Shown: positions 45,432-54,695, numbered from the stretch's first letter. The stretch: 64,000 bases of DNA from Oscillatoriales cyanobacterium PMM_0080 (GCA_949127775.1 CASBQF010000002.1:1-64000), one strand, 5' to 3'. Notes: generated from the sequence alone by a model not told the origin. Made by a program: numbers and translations.

Positions 45432-46643
45432 TCAAGAATTTGCCAAGGCAAGTTGCTGCGAATTTACTACATCATGGCGAATTGCTAAAGGGTGGCAATC
45501 GCCTTTTACCTTTAAATACTTCTGGGCTACTTCCAAAACCTGTTCGGGATTGGACGGCTTCCTCAAAAAATCGGAACCACCTGTCAATTTCGCTCGCGCG
45601 CGATCGACTATACTGTCTCGATCCGTCAAAAACACGATCGGAGTTTCCCGAAAATGGGGTGTTTTTCGCAAAAAACTGCACAAAGCAAAGCCGCTTGTCT
45701 TCGGCATCACCACGTCCATAAAAATTAAATCAGGCTTCTGTATAGAGATGATACCCACTCCCTGCATCGGATCTTGAATTTTTAGAACTCGATACCCCGC
45801 CGGCAATAGAATTTGCTCCAAAAATTCGCATACTGTTGGACTGTCATCGATACAAGCAATCAAAGGGCGAACTGGCCCAGCGATGGCCGCAGCCCAACGC
45901 CACTGTTCTATAGGCGATGGCAAGTCTGGTACTGTTCGGAAATTTACTAAACCCTGGTTCATGTAATTCACTAGAGCGCGAGTTGCCACTGTTACGCACT
46001 GCTTTTTCTTGAATGCAATGTCCCAAAGAGTATTCTCGCCATTGAATACGTTAGCTAATGCGTTCAAAGAACTAGAACTAAACCGATTTTCCGGCGACTG
46101 GGCAGACACTTTTAACAGCGGTGCTTGTTCGGGTTCTACTAGCCATAAACCCATTGTTTTCCACTTCTGCCAAATTTGTTCTGTAGAACCCAGAATTTGC
46201 TCTGCTTCCGCTACAGACAGCAGCAAAGAAGGAATAATTTTAGAAAAATATTTTTCGGACGGACGCCACTCCCGGCGCAAACCCGATTGACCGATTAGAG
46301 AAAAGAACACTTCGGAAACGCTGCTTTGGACGATCGCCTTAGCTTGTTCCAAGCTCATTTCGCTGCCAGCTACGCCTCGCTCTATTAGTTGATATTCCCA
46401 CAGTTCGCCAGCATCAAGGTCTCTGAGATCGACTTGAAAATTTCGACAGTGTTGCCCGATCGCCCTGTACCAGCGCCTCGCTCTGTGCGCTCCTCCTGTC
46501 GCATAAACCAAACTACCCCGAAAAAAGTAAAGTTGCCACTGTTGTTCCCCTTGTTCTAGCAGGAGTTTCCCCGTTGCTTGTTTCTGGCTCAGCACGGCCA
46601 GAGTATGGGACAACATTTTGTACCCGATTGCGGTATCAGACAT
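45432..46643 (-). CDS. PatA/PixG-type response regulator (PATAN plus receiver)
   Basis: I chose the ATG at 46643 (MSDTAIGYKMLSHTLAVLSQ); the frame is open to 46823, but the extra residues look non-coding, and 46655 is another ATG. The N-terminal PATAN/DUF4388 domain contains ATGKLLLEQGEQQWQLYFFR and GSLVYATGG. The C-terminal receiver has ACIDDSPT, the phosphorylated Asp in LIFMDVVMPKT and FLTDRDS/LRKPSNP. In cyanobacteria such proteins act in phototaxis, motility (PixG/PilG) or heterocyst patterning (PatA). No pix/pil genes adjoin it, so the pathway is open. Confidence 0.85.
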   Translation of the reverse strand: MSDTAIGYKMLSHTLAVLSQKQATGKLLLEQGEQQWQLYFFRGSLVYATGGAHRARRWYRAIGQHCRNFQVDLRDLDAGELWEYQLIERGVAGSEMSLEQAKAIVQSSVSEVFFSLIGQSGLRREWRPSEKYFSKIIPSLLLSVAEAEQILGSTEQIWQKWKTMGLWLVEPEQAPLLKVSAQSPENRFSSSSLNALANVFNGENTLWDIAFKKKQCVTVATRALVNYMNQGLVNFRTVPDLPSPIEQWRWAAAIAGPVRPLIACIDDSPTVCEFLEQILLPAGYRVLKIQDPMQGVGIISIQKPDLIFMDVVMPKTSGFALCSFLRKTPHFRETPIVFLTDRDSIVDRARAKLTGGSDFLRKPSNPEQVLEVAQKYLKVKGDCHPLAIRHDVVNSQQLALANS

Positions 46644-46861
46644 ATTCACTCGCATTCCCCGTACTCTGTTTTTACTATTATATAGTTGCTGAGTTGTGGA
46701 AGAGAACAGTAATATTACTGATTTTTGACAAATACCAACAATTAATGCTGTAAGTTTACCCCCTGTGGTACTGATACCCATCGGGAGTTTTAGCCATGAA
46801 GATACAGGGCTTATTTGCACCATTAACTAATAAATAAAATCTTGTTGCTTCTGATGAATAG

Positions 46862-47092
46862 CTAATTCTCGTCGCTATCTTTGGGAGGTACGGGATCGTA
46901 GCCCCCAGGGTGAAAAGGATGACAGCGCAAAATCCGCTTGAGGGCGAGCGCTGAGCCCCGCGCCGCCCCAAATCTTTCTACGGCTTCGATCGCATATTGC
47001 GAACAAGTTGGGTGAAATCTACAGGCGTTAGGCAAATAAGGAGAAATCCCCATTTTGTAGCCTCGGATTAATCCGATCAGCAATACTTTCAC
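46862..47092 (-). CDS. yidD: Membrane protein insertion efficiency factor YidD
   Basis: The 76 residues [20 protein letters not shown], then [35 protein letters not shown] and GGYDPVP are the full YidD signature with its conserved cysteines. YidD assists the YidC insertase at the cytoplasmic membrane. It starts 10 bases after the preceding gene in what looks like a truB-oxidoreductase-yidD operon. The start (ATG at 47092) has a GTAAAAGC-type weak ribosome-binding site. Confidence 0.9.
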   Translation of the reverse strand: MKVLLIGLIRGYKMGISPYLPNACRFHPTCSQYAIEAVERFGAARGSALALKRILRCHPFHPGGYDPVPPKDSDEN

Positions 47093-47102
47093 AGCTTTTA
47101 CC

Positions 47103-47744
47103 TCAGCGCTTGATTAGATTAATCGCAAAATCTTGTCCCGTACCGCTAAAAGCTAGGTGAATCCACAGCATCCCCAGCGGTTCTAGCAATCGAGCTTGCT
47201 TCAAATCCCCCGCATCAATCACCTCAAATCCTATGTCTTGCGCGACATTAGTGACAATTTTCTTCGCCTCTACATCGTCTCCGCAAATAAAAGTAGTTGC
47301 TGTTTGCGAACCGAATTGCAAATTTTCAAAACAGCTTGCGCCAATGTTGTTAAAAGCTTTAACAATCAGCGCTCCTGATGCCCATTTAGCAACTTCTTCG
47401 GCGGCGGAAGTAGTGTGGCCGATCGTCAGTCCCGCAGCAAGTCCAGCGGGAGTCATTTCGATCGGGTTTGTAGCGTCAATAATTATTTTGCCTGTCAAAT
47501 CTCCCGCAGCGGCGATCGCCTCTTGGGTGGCATTCCAAGGCGTAGCTAATATCAAAACTTCTCCGTGACTTGCAGCTTCCTGAACGCTAGCTGCTAGTGC
47601 CTTCCCTCCTGTAGAACCTACAGCAGACTGCGCTTTAGAACTCTGTGGGTCTCTGACACCAAATACAATTTCATGACCTTTTTGAGTTAAAATGCGTCCC
47701 AGAGTTCCGCCAACATTTCCAGCGCCAATTATACCTATTTTCAT
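47103..47744 (-). CDS. NADPH-dependent F420-reductase-like Rossmann protein
   Basis: The 213-residue protein begins [20 protein letters not shown], a classic GxGxxG dinucleotide fold, with [11 protein letters not shown] as the NADP-binding second strand end and [13 protein letters not shown]-type segments of the NPD/F420-oxidoreductase-like family. I chose the ATG at 47744 over the in-frame 47774 because the glycine motif then sits at residue 6. It may reduce a flavin or quinone-like compound; many homologues are annotated only as NAD-binding. Its place between truB and yidD seems incidental. Confidence 0.8.
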   Translation of the reverse strand: MKIGIIGAGNVGGTLGRILTQKGHEIVFGVRDPQSSKAQSAVGSTGGKALAASVQEAASHGEVLILATPWNATQEAIAAAGDLTGKIIIDATNPIEMTPAGLAAGLTIGHTTSAAEEVAKWASGALIVKAFNNIGASCFENLQFGSQTATTFICGDDVEAKKIVTNVAQDIGFEVIDAGDLKQARLLEPLGMLWIHLAFSGTGQDFAINLIKR

Positions 47745-47763
47745 TTTTTTACCTCTTGGATAG

Positions 47764-48702
47764 CTAAAACACAATTTGAGGGGACAAGATGGTACTTGTT
47801 TCTGAGTTTGCGACTTGACCTATACCTAAAAAATTACCATCTCGATCGTAAACTTGCAAGGGATAGGGAGGTTCGGCTATTGGGTTGTCGCGGGAATTGT
47901 TGCTACTTTCGTCCCCTTCTACGGGCGTTTCGGGAATTGGGAGGCGCTGTCCTTGAAACCACCGTTTGGTATATTCAGGAGAAAGGACGATCGCCCCTAA
48001 ATGCTCCAAAACCGCTGATGGCAATATCGGGCAGAATTTATCCTCCTGCAATTGCAGTTCCAATTCTGCAAAACTAAGACTTTGCTCGATCGAGAAACCG
48101 CTGCTTTCGGTGCGAGTCAAAGTAGCCAAAGTACCGCCTACATCCAACAGTGCGCCCAAATCCCGGGCGATCGCCCGAATGTAAGTACCGGCCCCGCAGG
48201 CGATCGACAAATCCAATTCAGGAAAATCTCCTGGCCGCCAATCCAAGATTTCGAGCCGAAAAACCTCAACATTTCTAGCAGCAACTTCCACAGTTTGACC
48301 TTTTCTAGCTAACTCGTAAAGGCGTTTTCCTCCCACCTGAACCGCACTAAAACTCGGTGGAAATTGCTCAATTTTTCCGATAAACTTCGGAATTGCAGCT
48401 TGTACTTTTTCTAAAGTTAAATCCGGCACCGGTTGAGAGTGGATAATTTCTCCTTCCAAATCGTCCGTAGCGGTAGTTAAGCCAAACCTAATCGTACCTT
48501 TGTAAGCTTTATGGTGTTGGAGAAATTGTAGCAGTCTGGTTGCTCTACCTAGGGCGATCGGTAAAACTCCAGTCACAGTCGGATCGAGGGTTCCTCCGTG
48601 TCCGACTCGCTTGAGTTTCAATAGTCGGCGCACTCGCCCCACACAGTCGTGAGATGTCATGCCCGCAGGTTTGTTGAGATTCAGAAAACCATCGATAGTC
48701 AT
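47764..48702 (-). CDS. truB: tRNA pseudouridine-55 synthase TruB
   Basis: The 312-residue protein begins [20 protein letters not shown] and has the catalytic-Asp motif [53 protein letters not shown] and [15 protein letters not shown]. It isomerises U55 in the T-loop of tRNAs. The C-terminal ~90 residues form the thumb/PUA-like part. The length is ordinary. The gene heads the small operon with the oxidoreductase and yidD. Confidence 0.95.
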   Translation of the reverse strand: MTIDGFLNLNKPAGMTSHDCVGRVRRLLKLKRVGHGGTLDPTVTGVLPIALGRATRLLQFLQHHKAYKGTIRFGLTTATDDLEGEIIHSQPVPDLTLEKVQAAIPKFIGKIEQFPPSFSAVQVGGKRLYELARKGQTVEVAARNVEVFRLEILDWRPGDFPELDLSIACGAGTYIRAIARDLGALLDVGGTLATLTRTESSGFSIEQSLSFAELELQLQEDKFCPILPSAVLEHLGAIVLSPEYTKRWFQGQRLPIPETPVEGDESSNNSRDNPIAEPPYPLQVYDRDGNFLGIGQVANSETSTILSPQIVF

Positions 48703-48741
48703 TAGTCAGTGGTTAGTTGTTAGTTGTTAGTTGTTATATCA

Positions 48742-49007
48742 ATTCCGGTTGTATTGGAATAATATAGAGGAGACTGCACGTGCCGTTTCCCTACCATGAT
48801 TAATTGTAGGGACACGGCACTGCCGTCTCCTGATTTCGGCCTGATTTCGGTAAGACACGACACTGCCGTTTCCCTACCATGATTAATTGTAGGGACACGG
48901 CACTGCCGTGTCCTGATTTCGGCCTGATTTCGGTAAGGAACACGGCACTGCCGTCTCCTGATTTCGGCCTGATTTCGGTAAGATTAATAATTCCGATGCT
49001 ACCGGAT
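48742..49007. repeat. Compound array of inverted-repeat elements with terminal repeats
   Basis: The array begins ATTCCGGTTGTATTGGAAT (48742-48760) and ends with its inverse ATTCCGATGCTACCGGAT (48990-49007). Between them are three copies or part-copies of the GGCAGTGCCGTGTCCCTACCATGATTAATTGTAGGGACACGGC hairpin and four copies of CTGATTTCGG(CC/TAAG). The single-unit relative is at 22747-22845. It looks like a MITE-like unit that expanded by internal duplication. The frame at 48800-49039 arises from the repeats and is not a gene. Confidence 0.75.
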
Positions 49008-49036
49008 TTGATATTATTTGTTATTAGCTTTCCTGT

Positions 49037-49090
49037 CAATAGTCAACAGTTAACAGTTAACCGTCAACAGTCAACCGTCAACCGTCAACA
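49037..49090. repeat. Tandem heptamer (GTCAACA/GTCAACC)n
   Basis: About seven units of GTCAACA, GTTAACA, GTTAACC or GTCAACC run in tandem just downstream of the RTX gene stop. With a short TTAGTTG array at 48711-48735 it brackets the compound repeat, so most of the 396-base truB-RTX gap is repetitive. Confidence 0.75.
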
Positions 49091-49098
49091 ATTCCGAA

Positions 49099-49845
49099 TC
49101 AAAAAATAAAGTCCGCCTGATTGATAGCAGAGGGAGCAACTCCCAATAAAGTAGCCAGAGTTTCCTTGGTGCTTGTAAGCTGAATAATTGTACTTGGCGA
49201 AGTTCCCGCCCCGGCGGAAATCGTGAGTTGATTAAAGGTGAGGCCGGCATTCAACCGAATTCGATCGCTGACATCAGTAAAATCTGTAATCACATCCCCA
49301 TCTGCCTCACGCCCGATCGCAAACGTATCATTTCCGACGCCGCCAGTTAAAGTATCTCGGCCGCGATCGCCCGATAAACAGTCATCGCCAATGCCGCCCA
49401 ACAAGGAGTCATCGCCGGCTCCCCCAAACATCGTGTCATTACCAGCGCCGCCCAACAAAGTATCGCTGTCTTGGTTGCCAAACAGCAAATCGTTGCCGTC
49501 ATCGCCAGTTTGCGAATCAGCACCTTTGCCGCCATAAAGAGTGTCGTCGCCCTCGCTGCCCAAAACAGTGTCGCGCCCTCCACCGCCGAACAATAAATCG
49601 TTACCAGCGTCACCCCGCACGGAGTCGTCGCCGTCGCCACCGTAGAGGCTATCCTCTCCCGCCAAACCGAAAATGGTGTCAGGGCCACCCAAACCGAATA
49701 TCAAGTCAGCGCCCCCTGTACCGCTGAGCAAGTCAGGGCCACTGGTGCCGCGAGTGCCGGCTCCACCTCCGGGAGCAGTACCCCCAGGAGTTGGGGTTGG
49801 AGTGGTGATTCTGGGAATGGGCTGAGATGGCACTGCTGTTGGCAT
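49099..49845 (-). CDS. RTX-type calcium-binding repeat protein
   Basis: The 248-residue protein has a Pro/Thr/Gly-rich start (PTPTPGGTAPGGGAGTRG) and then about 15 nonapeptide units of the form GGxGxDxLx (for example GGDGDDSVRGDAGNDLLFGG), which form Ca-binding beta-rolls. The C-terminal ~70 residues (DVITDFTDVSDRIRLNAGLT) are the usual RTX cap and secretion signal. It would leave the cell by a type I exporter, which is not nearby. No enzymatic domain is present. Confidence 0.85.
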   Translation of the reverse strand: MPTAVPSQPIPRITTPTPTPGGTAPGGGAGTRGTSGPDLLSGTGGADLIFGLGGPDTIFGLAGEDSLYGGDGDDSVRGDAGNDLLFGGGGRDTVLGSEGDDTLYGGKGADSQTGDDGNDLLFGNQDSDTLLGGAGNDTMFGGAGDDSLLGGIGDDCLSGDRGRDTLTGGVGNDTFAIGREADGDVITDFTDVSDRIRLNAGLTFNQLTISAGAGTSPSTIIQLTSTKETLATLLGVAPSAINQADFIF

Positions 49846-49885
49846 GACTGTAAAGATGGGTATAAATTTGCCATTCTAACTTAGC

Positions 49886-51703
49886 TTAAAAGCGGAAGTT
49901 ATAAGCTCGCCAACCGCCCAGATCGGAAATATCGATCGCACCTGCGACAGCATAAGATTCGCACAAAAAGCCCTGCACCGTCGAGCCATCCTCCAACACC
50001 AGCGTACCAATTCCCAGGGGCGGCCCAATTTTAGCGACAAATCCGCCGAAAGCCGCGATCGGCAACTCCCAAACTTCCACCTCGATCGCGCTACCGCCCT
50101 CTGGCTGACGCACCAATCCCGGCTTGCCCAGAGCTGTCCCCGTCAAAGCGTACAGCTTGTAAATCGGGCTGGTACGGCAGGATCGCACCAAAACTCCTCC
50201 GAGTTCGATTAGTTGATAATTCAGCGGTTCACCGCTCAAATGAGCGCCAACCACGGCTATTTTGACTCGTTTTTCTGAGGAAACTTCTGGTGCGATCGCG
50301 AATTCCGGGATGGTTGGCAGCGGCAGGCCGGTTGCGCCCAAAGTTCCGCCCAAGCTAGCGTGGAAAGCAGCTCCCAGGCGGCAGAGCGATAAATCGTGCC
50401 ACGCCGGAGCCATCAATGTCAATCCTGCGGGCAATCCGTTGCTTTGAAACCCGCTGGGAACTGCGATCGCGCACAAATCGAGCAAATTTGCAAAGTTCGT
50501 GTAGCGTCCGAGATTGGTGTTGAGGGCGATCGGCTCGGCTGCAACTTCTGCGACAGTATAAATCGTACCAGTTGTGGGAACAGCCAAAACATCCATTGAC
50601 TGCCACTGAATTTCTGACAAATGGCGGAGTTCTGCCAACCGGTACGACGCGCGGTAAGCTGATACTGCATCGTAGCGTTTGCCGCCGCTGATAATTTCGT
50701 ACACGATCGGATCGATGGCCTCTGGGTGCGCGTCGAGAAAATCGCCGATCACCGCCAACCTTTCGGCTACCCAAGGCCCGCCGTAGAGCATTTCGGCAGC
50801 ATCCGCAAAGGGTTTGAAGTCAATAGGTGCGATCGTGCAGCCCAATGATTGCAAGCGCGCGATCGCCTTTCGGTAGCGCTGTTCGGCTTCTGCATTCCCG
50901 AAAAATTCAAGATCGCCGTCTGGGGGAACTCCCACCCGCAAGCTGGCTAAATCCGGTAAAACTTTGTTGGTTTCGGGGCGACGAGAAAACGCATCCTCTG
51001 CGTCAAAACCGCTGGCTGCTTGCAGCACCGAGGCCGCATCCGCACAGGTGAGAGCGAACACCGAAACGCAATCGAGCGATCGCACTGCTGGAAGCAGGCC
51101 GCGAGTGCCGATCGAGCCGCGAGTTGGCTTCAGCCCGACAATGTTGGTAAAAGCAGCGGGAACCCGCCCCGAGCCTGCGGTATCGGTACCCAGAGCAAAA
51201 CTCACCAATCCGGCGGAGACTGCTGCGGCGGAACCGGAACTCGATCCGCCCGGGATGTAGCGCCGATCGAACGGATTGCGACAAACTCCATAGGGGGTGC
51301 GGGTTCCCACTAATCCTGTGGCAAATTGATCCATGTTTGTTTTGCCGATCGCGATCGCACCTGCCGCGCACAGGCGCTCTACGACTGCGGACGATCGCCC
51401 GGGAGTGCGAGCAAACTGCGGACATCCCGCCGTAGTGGGAACGCCCGCCCAATCGAGGTTATCTTTGATCGCAAACGGTATCCCGTAGAGCGGCAATTGT
51501 TGCGGGTCTAGGTTTTGCAAGGCTTTGGCCTGTTCCAGGGTTTCGGCGATCGGTGCTAAATAAATCCACACGGCTGGATCTGCATAGCGATCGATCCGAT
51601 CGTATACTTGAGCGATCGCATCTGTGGGAGCGATCGAGCCTGTGCGGTAGCGATCGAGCAGCGAATCAATGTCTAGACTGTTGCTGTCGTTAACTTTTGC
51701 CAT
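49886..51703 (-). CDS. atzF: Allophanate hydrolase
   Basis: The 605-residue protein has an amidase-signature domain (about 1-450) with the Ser-cisSer-Lys set: Lys in FAIKDNLDWAG, GGSSSGSAAAVSAG and the nucleophile Ser in TDTAGSGRVPAAF. The C-terminal ~130 residues (KIAVVGAHLSGEPLNYQLIE, GGFVAKIGPPLGIG) form the allophanate-hydrolase C-terminal domain, separating it from ordinary amidases. It converts allophanate to ammonia and CO2 and would complete the guanidine pathway encoded on the other strand from 52476. It is transcribed divergently, so it is outside the riboswitch leader. Confidence 0.9.
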   Translation of the reverse strand: MAKVNDSNSLDIDSLLDRYRTGSIAPTDAIAQVYDRIDRYADPAVWIYLAPIAETLEQAKALQNLDPQQLPLYGIPFAIKDNLDWAGVPTTAGCPQFARTPGRSSAVVERLCAAGAIAIGKTNMDQFATGLVGTRTPYGVCRNPFDRRYIPGGSSSGSAAAVSAGLVSFALGTDTAGSGRVPAAFTNIVGLKPTRGSIGTRGLLPAVRSLDCVSVFALTCADAASVLQAASGFDAEDAFSRRPETNKVLPDLASLRVGVPPDGDLEFFGNAEAEQRYRKAIARLQSLGCTIAPIDFKPFADAAEMLYGGPWVAERLAVIGDFLDAHPEAIDPIVYEIISGGKRYDAVSAYRASYRLAELRHLSEIQWQSMDVLAVPTTGTIYTVAEVAAEPIALNTNLGRYTNFANLLDLCAIAVPSGFQSNGLPAGLTLMAPAWHDLSLCRLGAAFHASLGGTLGATGLPLPTIPEFAIAPEVSSEKRVKIAVVGAHLSGEPLNYQLIELGGVLVRSCRTSPIYKLYALTGTALGKPGLVRQPEGGSAIEVEVWELPIAAFGGFVAKIGPPLGIGTLVLEDGSTVQGFLCESYAVAGAIDISDLGGWRAYNFRF

Positions 51704-52177
51704 AATCCACCGTCAGTCGATTTTAGATTTTAGATTTTAGATTTTCGATTGAAGAGTTGAGTTTACAGGCTTTGCTGGGGGATCGTTCTTACCAATAGAA
51801 TGTTAGTTTACCGCGTTGGCGATCGTCTTCGCATCTAGTTAGCGGGCGATCGAAGTATTTCTAAATAAATATTCAATTATTGTCTTGCGGGTTTTGTCAG
51901 TGTGTGGGCGTAAACTTTGCGATGCACAATCGCCCGGTTGAATTTTCCCAAAACTTTAATTTAAAAAAATCCGATTCAAGCAGTTTTTTGTAACACCATA
52001 CACAGTTTAGCATCAAACTTGCTGTTACCGTTTGAAGCATACCAATCTAAAACAATCAAACACTACAATATGCTTAGCTTTCAAAAAACTAAGTGCATTG
52101 CAGTAACAAACAGTCTCGCATAACTCCTTGGGTTGCAAACAGGACTTATACAGACAAAAACCGAAAAAAAATAACAG
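51704..52177. other. Divergent regulatory region between atzF and the guanidine operon
   Basis: Bases 51719-51744 are a tandem TTTTAGA heptamer array directly upstream of atzF. The rest is AT-rich with HIP1-like sites and should contain two divergent promoters. I could not identify a second aptamer on the atzF strand. Confidence 0.5.
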
Positions 52178-52335
52178 CTTCTAGGGTTCCGATTTGAACG
52201 AGCTGCATTCGTCAGCTCAAACAGTTCGAGTGCTGGTCCGAGAGAAGCAGACTGGTTGTCCCAATATTTTAATGTTAAGTTAATTTTTGGGAAACACTAG
52301 CCAGTTACACGGCGGGATAAAAGCCCGGGAGAAAC
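52178..52335 (+). promoter_or_regulatory. Guanidine-I (ykkC-type) riboswitch aptamer
   Basis: Three conserved blocks of the guanidine-I aptamer occur in order: CTAGGGTTCCG at 52181-52191, CTGGTCCGAGAGA at 52233-52245 and ACACGGCGGGATAAAAGCCC (continuing GGGAGA) at 52307-52332. The variable part between the last two folds as a hairpin (ACTGG...CCAGT around CCCAA...TTGGG). The aptamer lies in the leader of the ABC transporter gene and upstream of the DUF1989 and carboxylase genes, which are known guanidine-I targets. Ligand binding should switch the operon on. Confidence 0.9.
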
Positions 52336-52382
52336 GCGATCGATCTTGCAGGCTCGATTCGTTAGCTCTCGGGCTTTATCCT
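52314..52382 (+). terminator. Riboswitch expression-platform hairpin
   Basis: GGGATAAAAGCCCGGGAGA (52314-52332), the 3' part of the aptamer, can pair with TCTCGGGCTTTATCC (52367-52381). The pairing is incompatible with the folded aptamer, so guanidine would prevent it. Only a short weak U-tract follows (CTTTATCCTTGTATAT), so it may be a poor or factor-assisted terminator. The gene start is nearly 100 bases further on. Confidence 0.7.
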
Positions 52383-52475
52383 TGTATATCAGGGTTTTGC
52401 GGGAGCTAAGGAAGCCAAGGAAGGTACAGAAGCTCGATCGACATATTCACCTCTAACCAGCAACCAGAATCTGCT

Positions 52476-53543
52476 ATGAATATCCGATATTGCTCCCCAA
52501 AAATAACGCGATCGCCCTTATCCTACTGTGCCATATTTTTCATCACCTTGTTTTTGGCGATCGGCTGCGTCAACCCGGCAATTTATATCAAAACCACAAC
52601 AGAAACCGAAGCAGCTTCTTCAGTAAGTGCTGACGCAGTTCGCCTCGGATTCAGCGCGTGGCCCGGCTGGTTTCCTTGGCAAATCGCCAAAGAACAAAAG
52701 ATATTTGAAGCCAACAACGTTGCTGTAGACTTAAAATGGTTTGACGGGTACTTAGAATCGATCAGCACCCTCACAGCAGGACAGATAAATGCTAACAGTC
52801 AAACCCTCGGCGATACAGTAAACTCCATATCGGGCGGTGCCGATCAAGTAATTGTTTTAGTCAACGACAACTCGACTGGAAACGACAAAGTAATTGTCGC
52901 CGAAGGCATCAATTCCATCGCCGATTTGAAAGGAAAAAAAGTTGCAGCAGAAGAAGGTACAGTCGATCACTTTCTATTACTGTTAGGCTTGAGAAAAGCA
53001 GGTTTATCAGTGCAGGACATTCAATTTGTACCGCTGGAAACAGGCAAAGCTGCGGCGGCTTTCGTCGGAGGAAAAGTCGATGCGGTGGCTGTATTTGCGC
53101 CGTTTACTACCCAGGCATTAAAGCGCAAAAACAGCAAGGAACTGTTTAGTTCCAAAGATTTTCCGGGGGCGATTTCCGACCATTTGGTATTCACCCAAAA
53201 GTTTGTCAGCGAACACCCCGATCGCGTGCAATCCTTAGTAAATTCATGGTTTGCCACATTGGAATACATGAAAGCAAATAAAGAGAAATCTTACCAAATT
53301 CTCGCCAACCGCGCCGGAGTCAGCGTAGAGGAATACAAAGAATATGAAAACGGCACTAAGATATTTACAGTTGAGGAAAACTTGAAAGCTTTTCAACCGG
53401 GAAACGACATGACATCGTTGCAGTTTGCGGCGGCGGAAATGACTAAATTTCTCGTAGATGTAGGTTTAACAAAAACCCAACCAGATATTAGCAAATTATT
53501 TGACGATCGCTTTATCAAAGCTTATTCCCAAGGTAAAAGCTAA
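52476..53543 (+). CDS. ABC transporter substrate-binding lipoprotein (guanidine candidate)
   Basis: The 355-residue precursor has a lipobox LAIGC, with the lipidated Cys at 31, and belongs to the NMT1/SsuA/TauA-type binding proteins: VRLGFSAWPGWFPWQIAKEQ, DGYLESISTLTAGQINANSQ, DLKGKKVAAEEGTVDHFLLL, SWFATLEYMKANK. It should capture the substrate outside the cytoplasmic membrane for the permease at 53801 and ATPase at 54844. It is the first gene after the guanidine-I riboswitch, so guanidine or a related amidine is the likely ligand, although its family commonly binds nitrate, sulfonates or cyanate-like molecules. Confidence 0.85.
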   Translation: MNIRYCSPKITRSPLSYCAIFFITLFLAIGCVNPAIYIKTTTETEAASSVSADAVRLGFSAWPGWFPWQIAKEQKIFEANNVAVDLKWFDGYLESISTLTAGQINANSQTLGDTVNSISGGADQVIVLVNDNSTGNDKVIVAEGINSIADLKGKKVAAEEGTVDHFLLLLGLRKAGLSVQDIQFVPLETGKAAAAFVGGKVDAVAVFAPFTTQALKRKNSKELFSSKDFPGAISDHLVFTQKFVSEHPDRVQSLVNSWFATLEYMKANKEKSYQILANRAGVSVEEYKEYENGTKIFTVEENLKAFQPGNDMTSLQFAAAEMTKFLVDVGLTKTQPDISKLFDDRFIKAYSQGKS

Positions 53544-53588
53544 AAGGCTAAACTTTCAGAAATTACAGACATAATAAACTCCAATACG

Positions 53589-53712
53589 GTTCAGTTAAAC
53601 CCGATCGCCCCCTAGCCCCCCTAAAAAAGGGGGGGAGAAGATTCTTCTCAAAGTCCCCCTTCTTAAGGGGGATTTAGGGGGATCTCCGGGACACAAACAC
53701 TGTTAACTGAAC
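53589..53712. repeat. C/G-run palindromic element with GTTCAGTTAA terminal repeats
   Basis: The C/G-run repeat (53606-53685) is bracketed by GTTCAGTTAA at 53589-53598 and its inverse TTAACTGAAC at 53703-53712. It lies between the binding-protein and permease genes of one operon, where its stable hairpin could lower downstream expression. Confidence 0.7.
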
Positions 53713-53800
53713 AGTCTTGAATTAAACTCTCACAAATATTGCTTCTTGAAATTCCCAAAAGTCACCCAAATTACTCGATTAACCGTTCCGTAATTAAATC

Positions 53801-54652
53801 ATGCTACCAAATACCGCACCAGGATCGATCCAATCCCATCTCAAGCAAAAAAACCTAACTCCCACGGTTTTCTGGCGGATTGCGGAAGACATACCAAAAC
53901 CCCTCAATATTGGGTTAACTGTCACATCGATCGCACTACCGTTGCTGCTGTGGTGGCTAGTCACAACCTTCGCCAACATAGATCCCAAATTTTTGCCTTC
54001 CCCCGGCAAAGTTTTAGAGGCATTTGGCCGACTTTGGAACACTCGCGAACTTTTGAAAGACACGGTAGCGAGTTTGTGGCGGGTGGGAGTTGGTTTTCTA
54101 TTAGCTTTGCTTTTTTCTATCCCAATTGGTGTGCTGATGGGCAGTTTTGCCAGCATTCGCGCCTTGCTAGAACCGATGTTCGGCTTGATGCGATATATGC
54201 CCGCACCAGCATTCATTCCCCTGCTGATTCTCTACTTGGGAATCGGCGAAGAACCGAAAATTACCCTGATTTTTATCGGTGTCTTTTTCTTCAATTCGCT
54301 GATGGTGATGGATACAGTCAAGTTTGTGCCAAAAGACTTGATCGAAGCTACTTATATGTTGGGGGGGAATCGCTGGGAAATCCTCACGCAAGTTATTTTC
54401 CCCCACGTTTTGCCGGGAATTCTTGATGCTAGCCGCATCAACCTAGCTGCGGCTTGGCAATTGGTAATCGTTTCGGAATTGATTGCTGCAACTGAAGGCT
54501 TGGGGCGCAGGATCAGTGTCGCAGGTCGATTTCTCCGAACCGATGAAATTTTTGTGGGGCTGATTGTCATTGGGGCGATCGGGCTGACTTTTGACTTGCT
54601 TTTTCAATATCTGCTGCGGGTTTCTTGTAAATGGTCAATTCAGAAACAGTAA
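53801..54652 (+). CDS. ABC transporter permease (SsuC/TauC type)
   Basis: The 283-residue protein has six predicted membrane segments (for example IALPLLLWWLVTTFA, LWRVGVGFLLALLFSIPIGV, FIPLLILYLGIG) and the ATPase-contact EAA loop EATYMLGGNRWEILTQVIFP. It forms the membrane channel of the transporter together with the ATPase at 54844. The 257-base gap before it contains a repeat element, unusual inside an operon of this kind. Confidence 0.9.
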   Translation: MLPNTAPGSIQSHLKQKNLTPTVFWRIAEDIPKPLNIGLTVTSIALPLLLWWLVTTFANIDPKFLPSPGKVLEAFGRLWNTRELLKDTVASLWRVGVGFLLALLFSIPIGVLMGSFASIRALLEPMFGLMRYMPAPAFIPLLILYLGIGEEPKITLIFIGVFFFNSLMVMDTVKFVPKDLIEATYMLGGNRWEILTQVIFPHVLPGILDASRINLAAAWQLVIVSELIAATEGLGRRISVAGRFLRTDEIFVGLIVIGAIGLTFDLLFQYLLRVSCKWSIQKQ

Positions 54653-54695
54653 GCAAATGTTAGATAAATCTTGGTCTAAAAATTTTACTATAAAT

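Noticed and set aside
48800-49039. 79-residue minus-strand frame in the truB-RTX gap
   Set aside because: The peptide is a repeat translation (EIRPKSG..GSAV) of the palindromic array and has no independent coding evidence.
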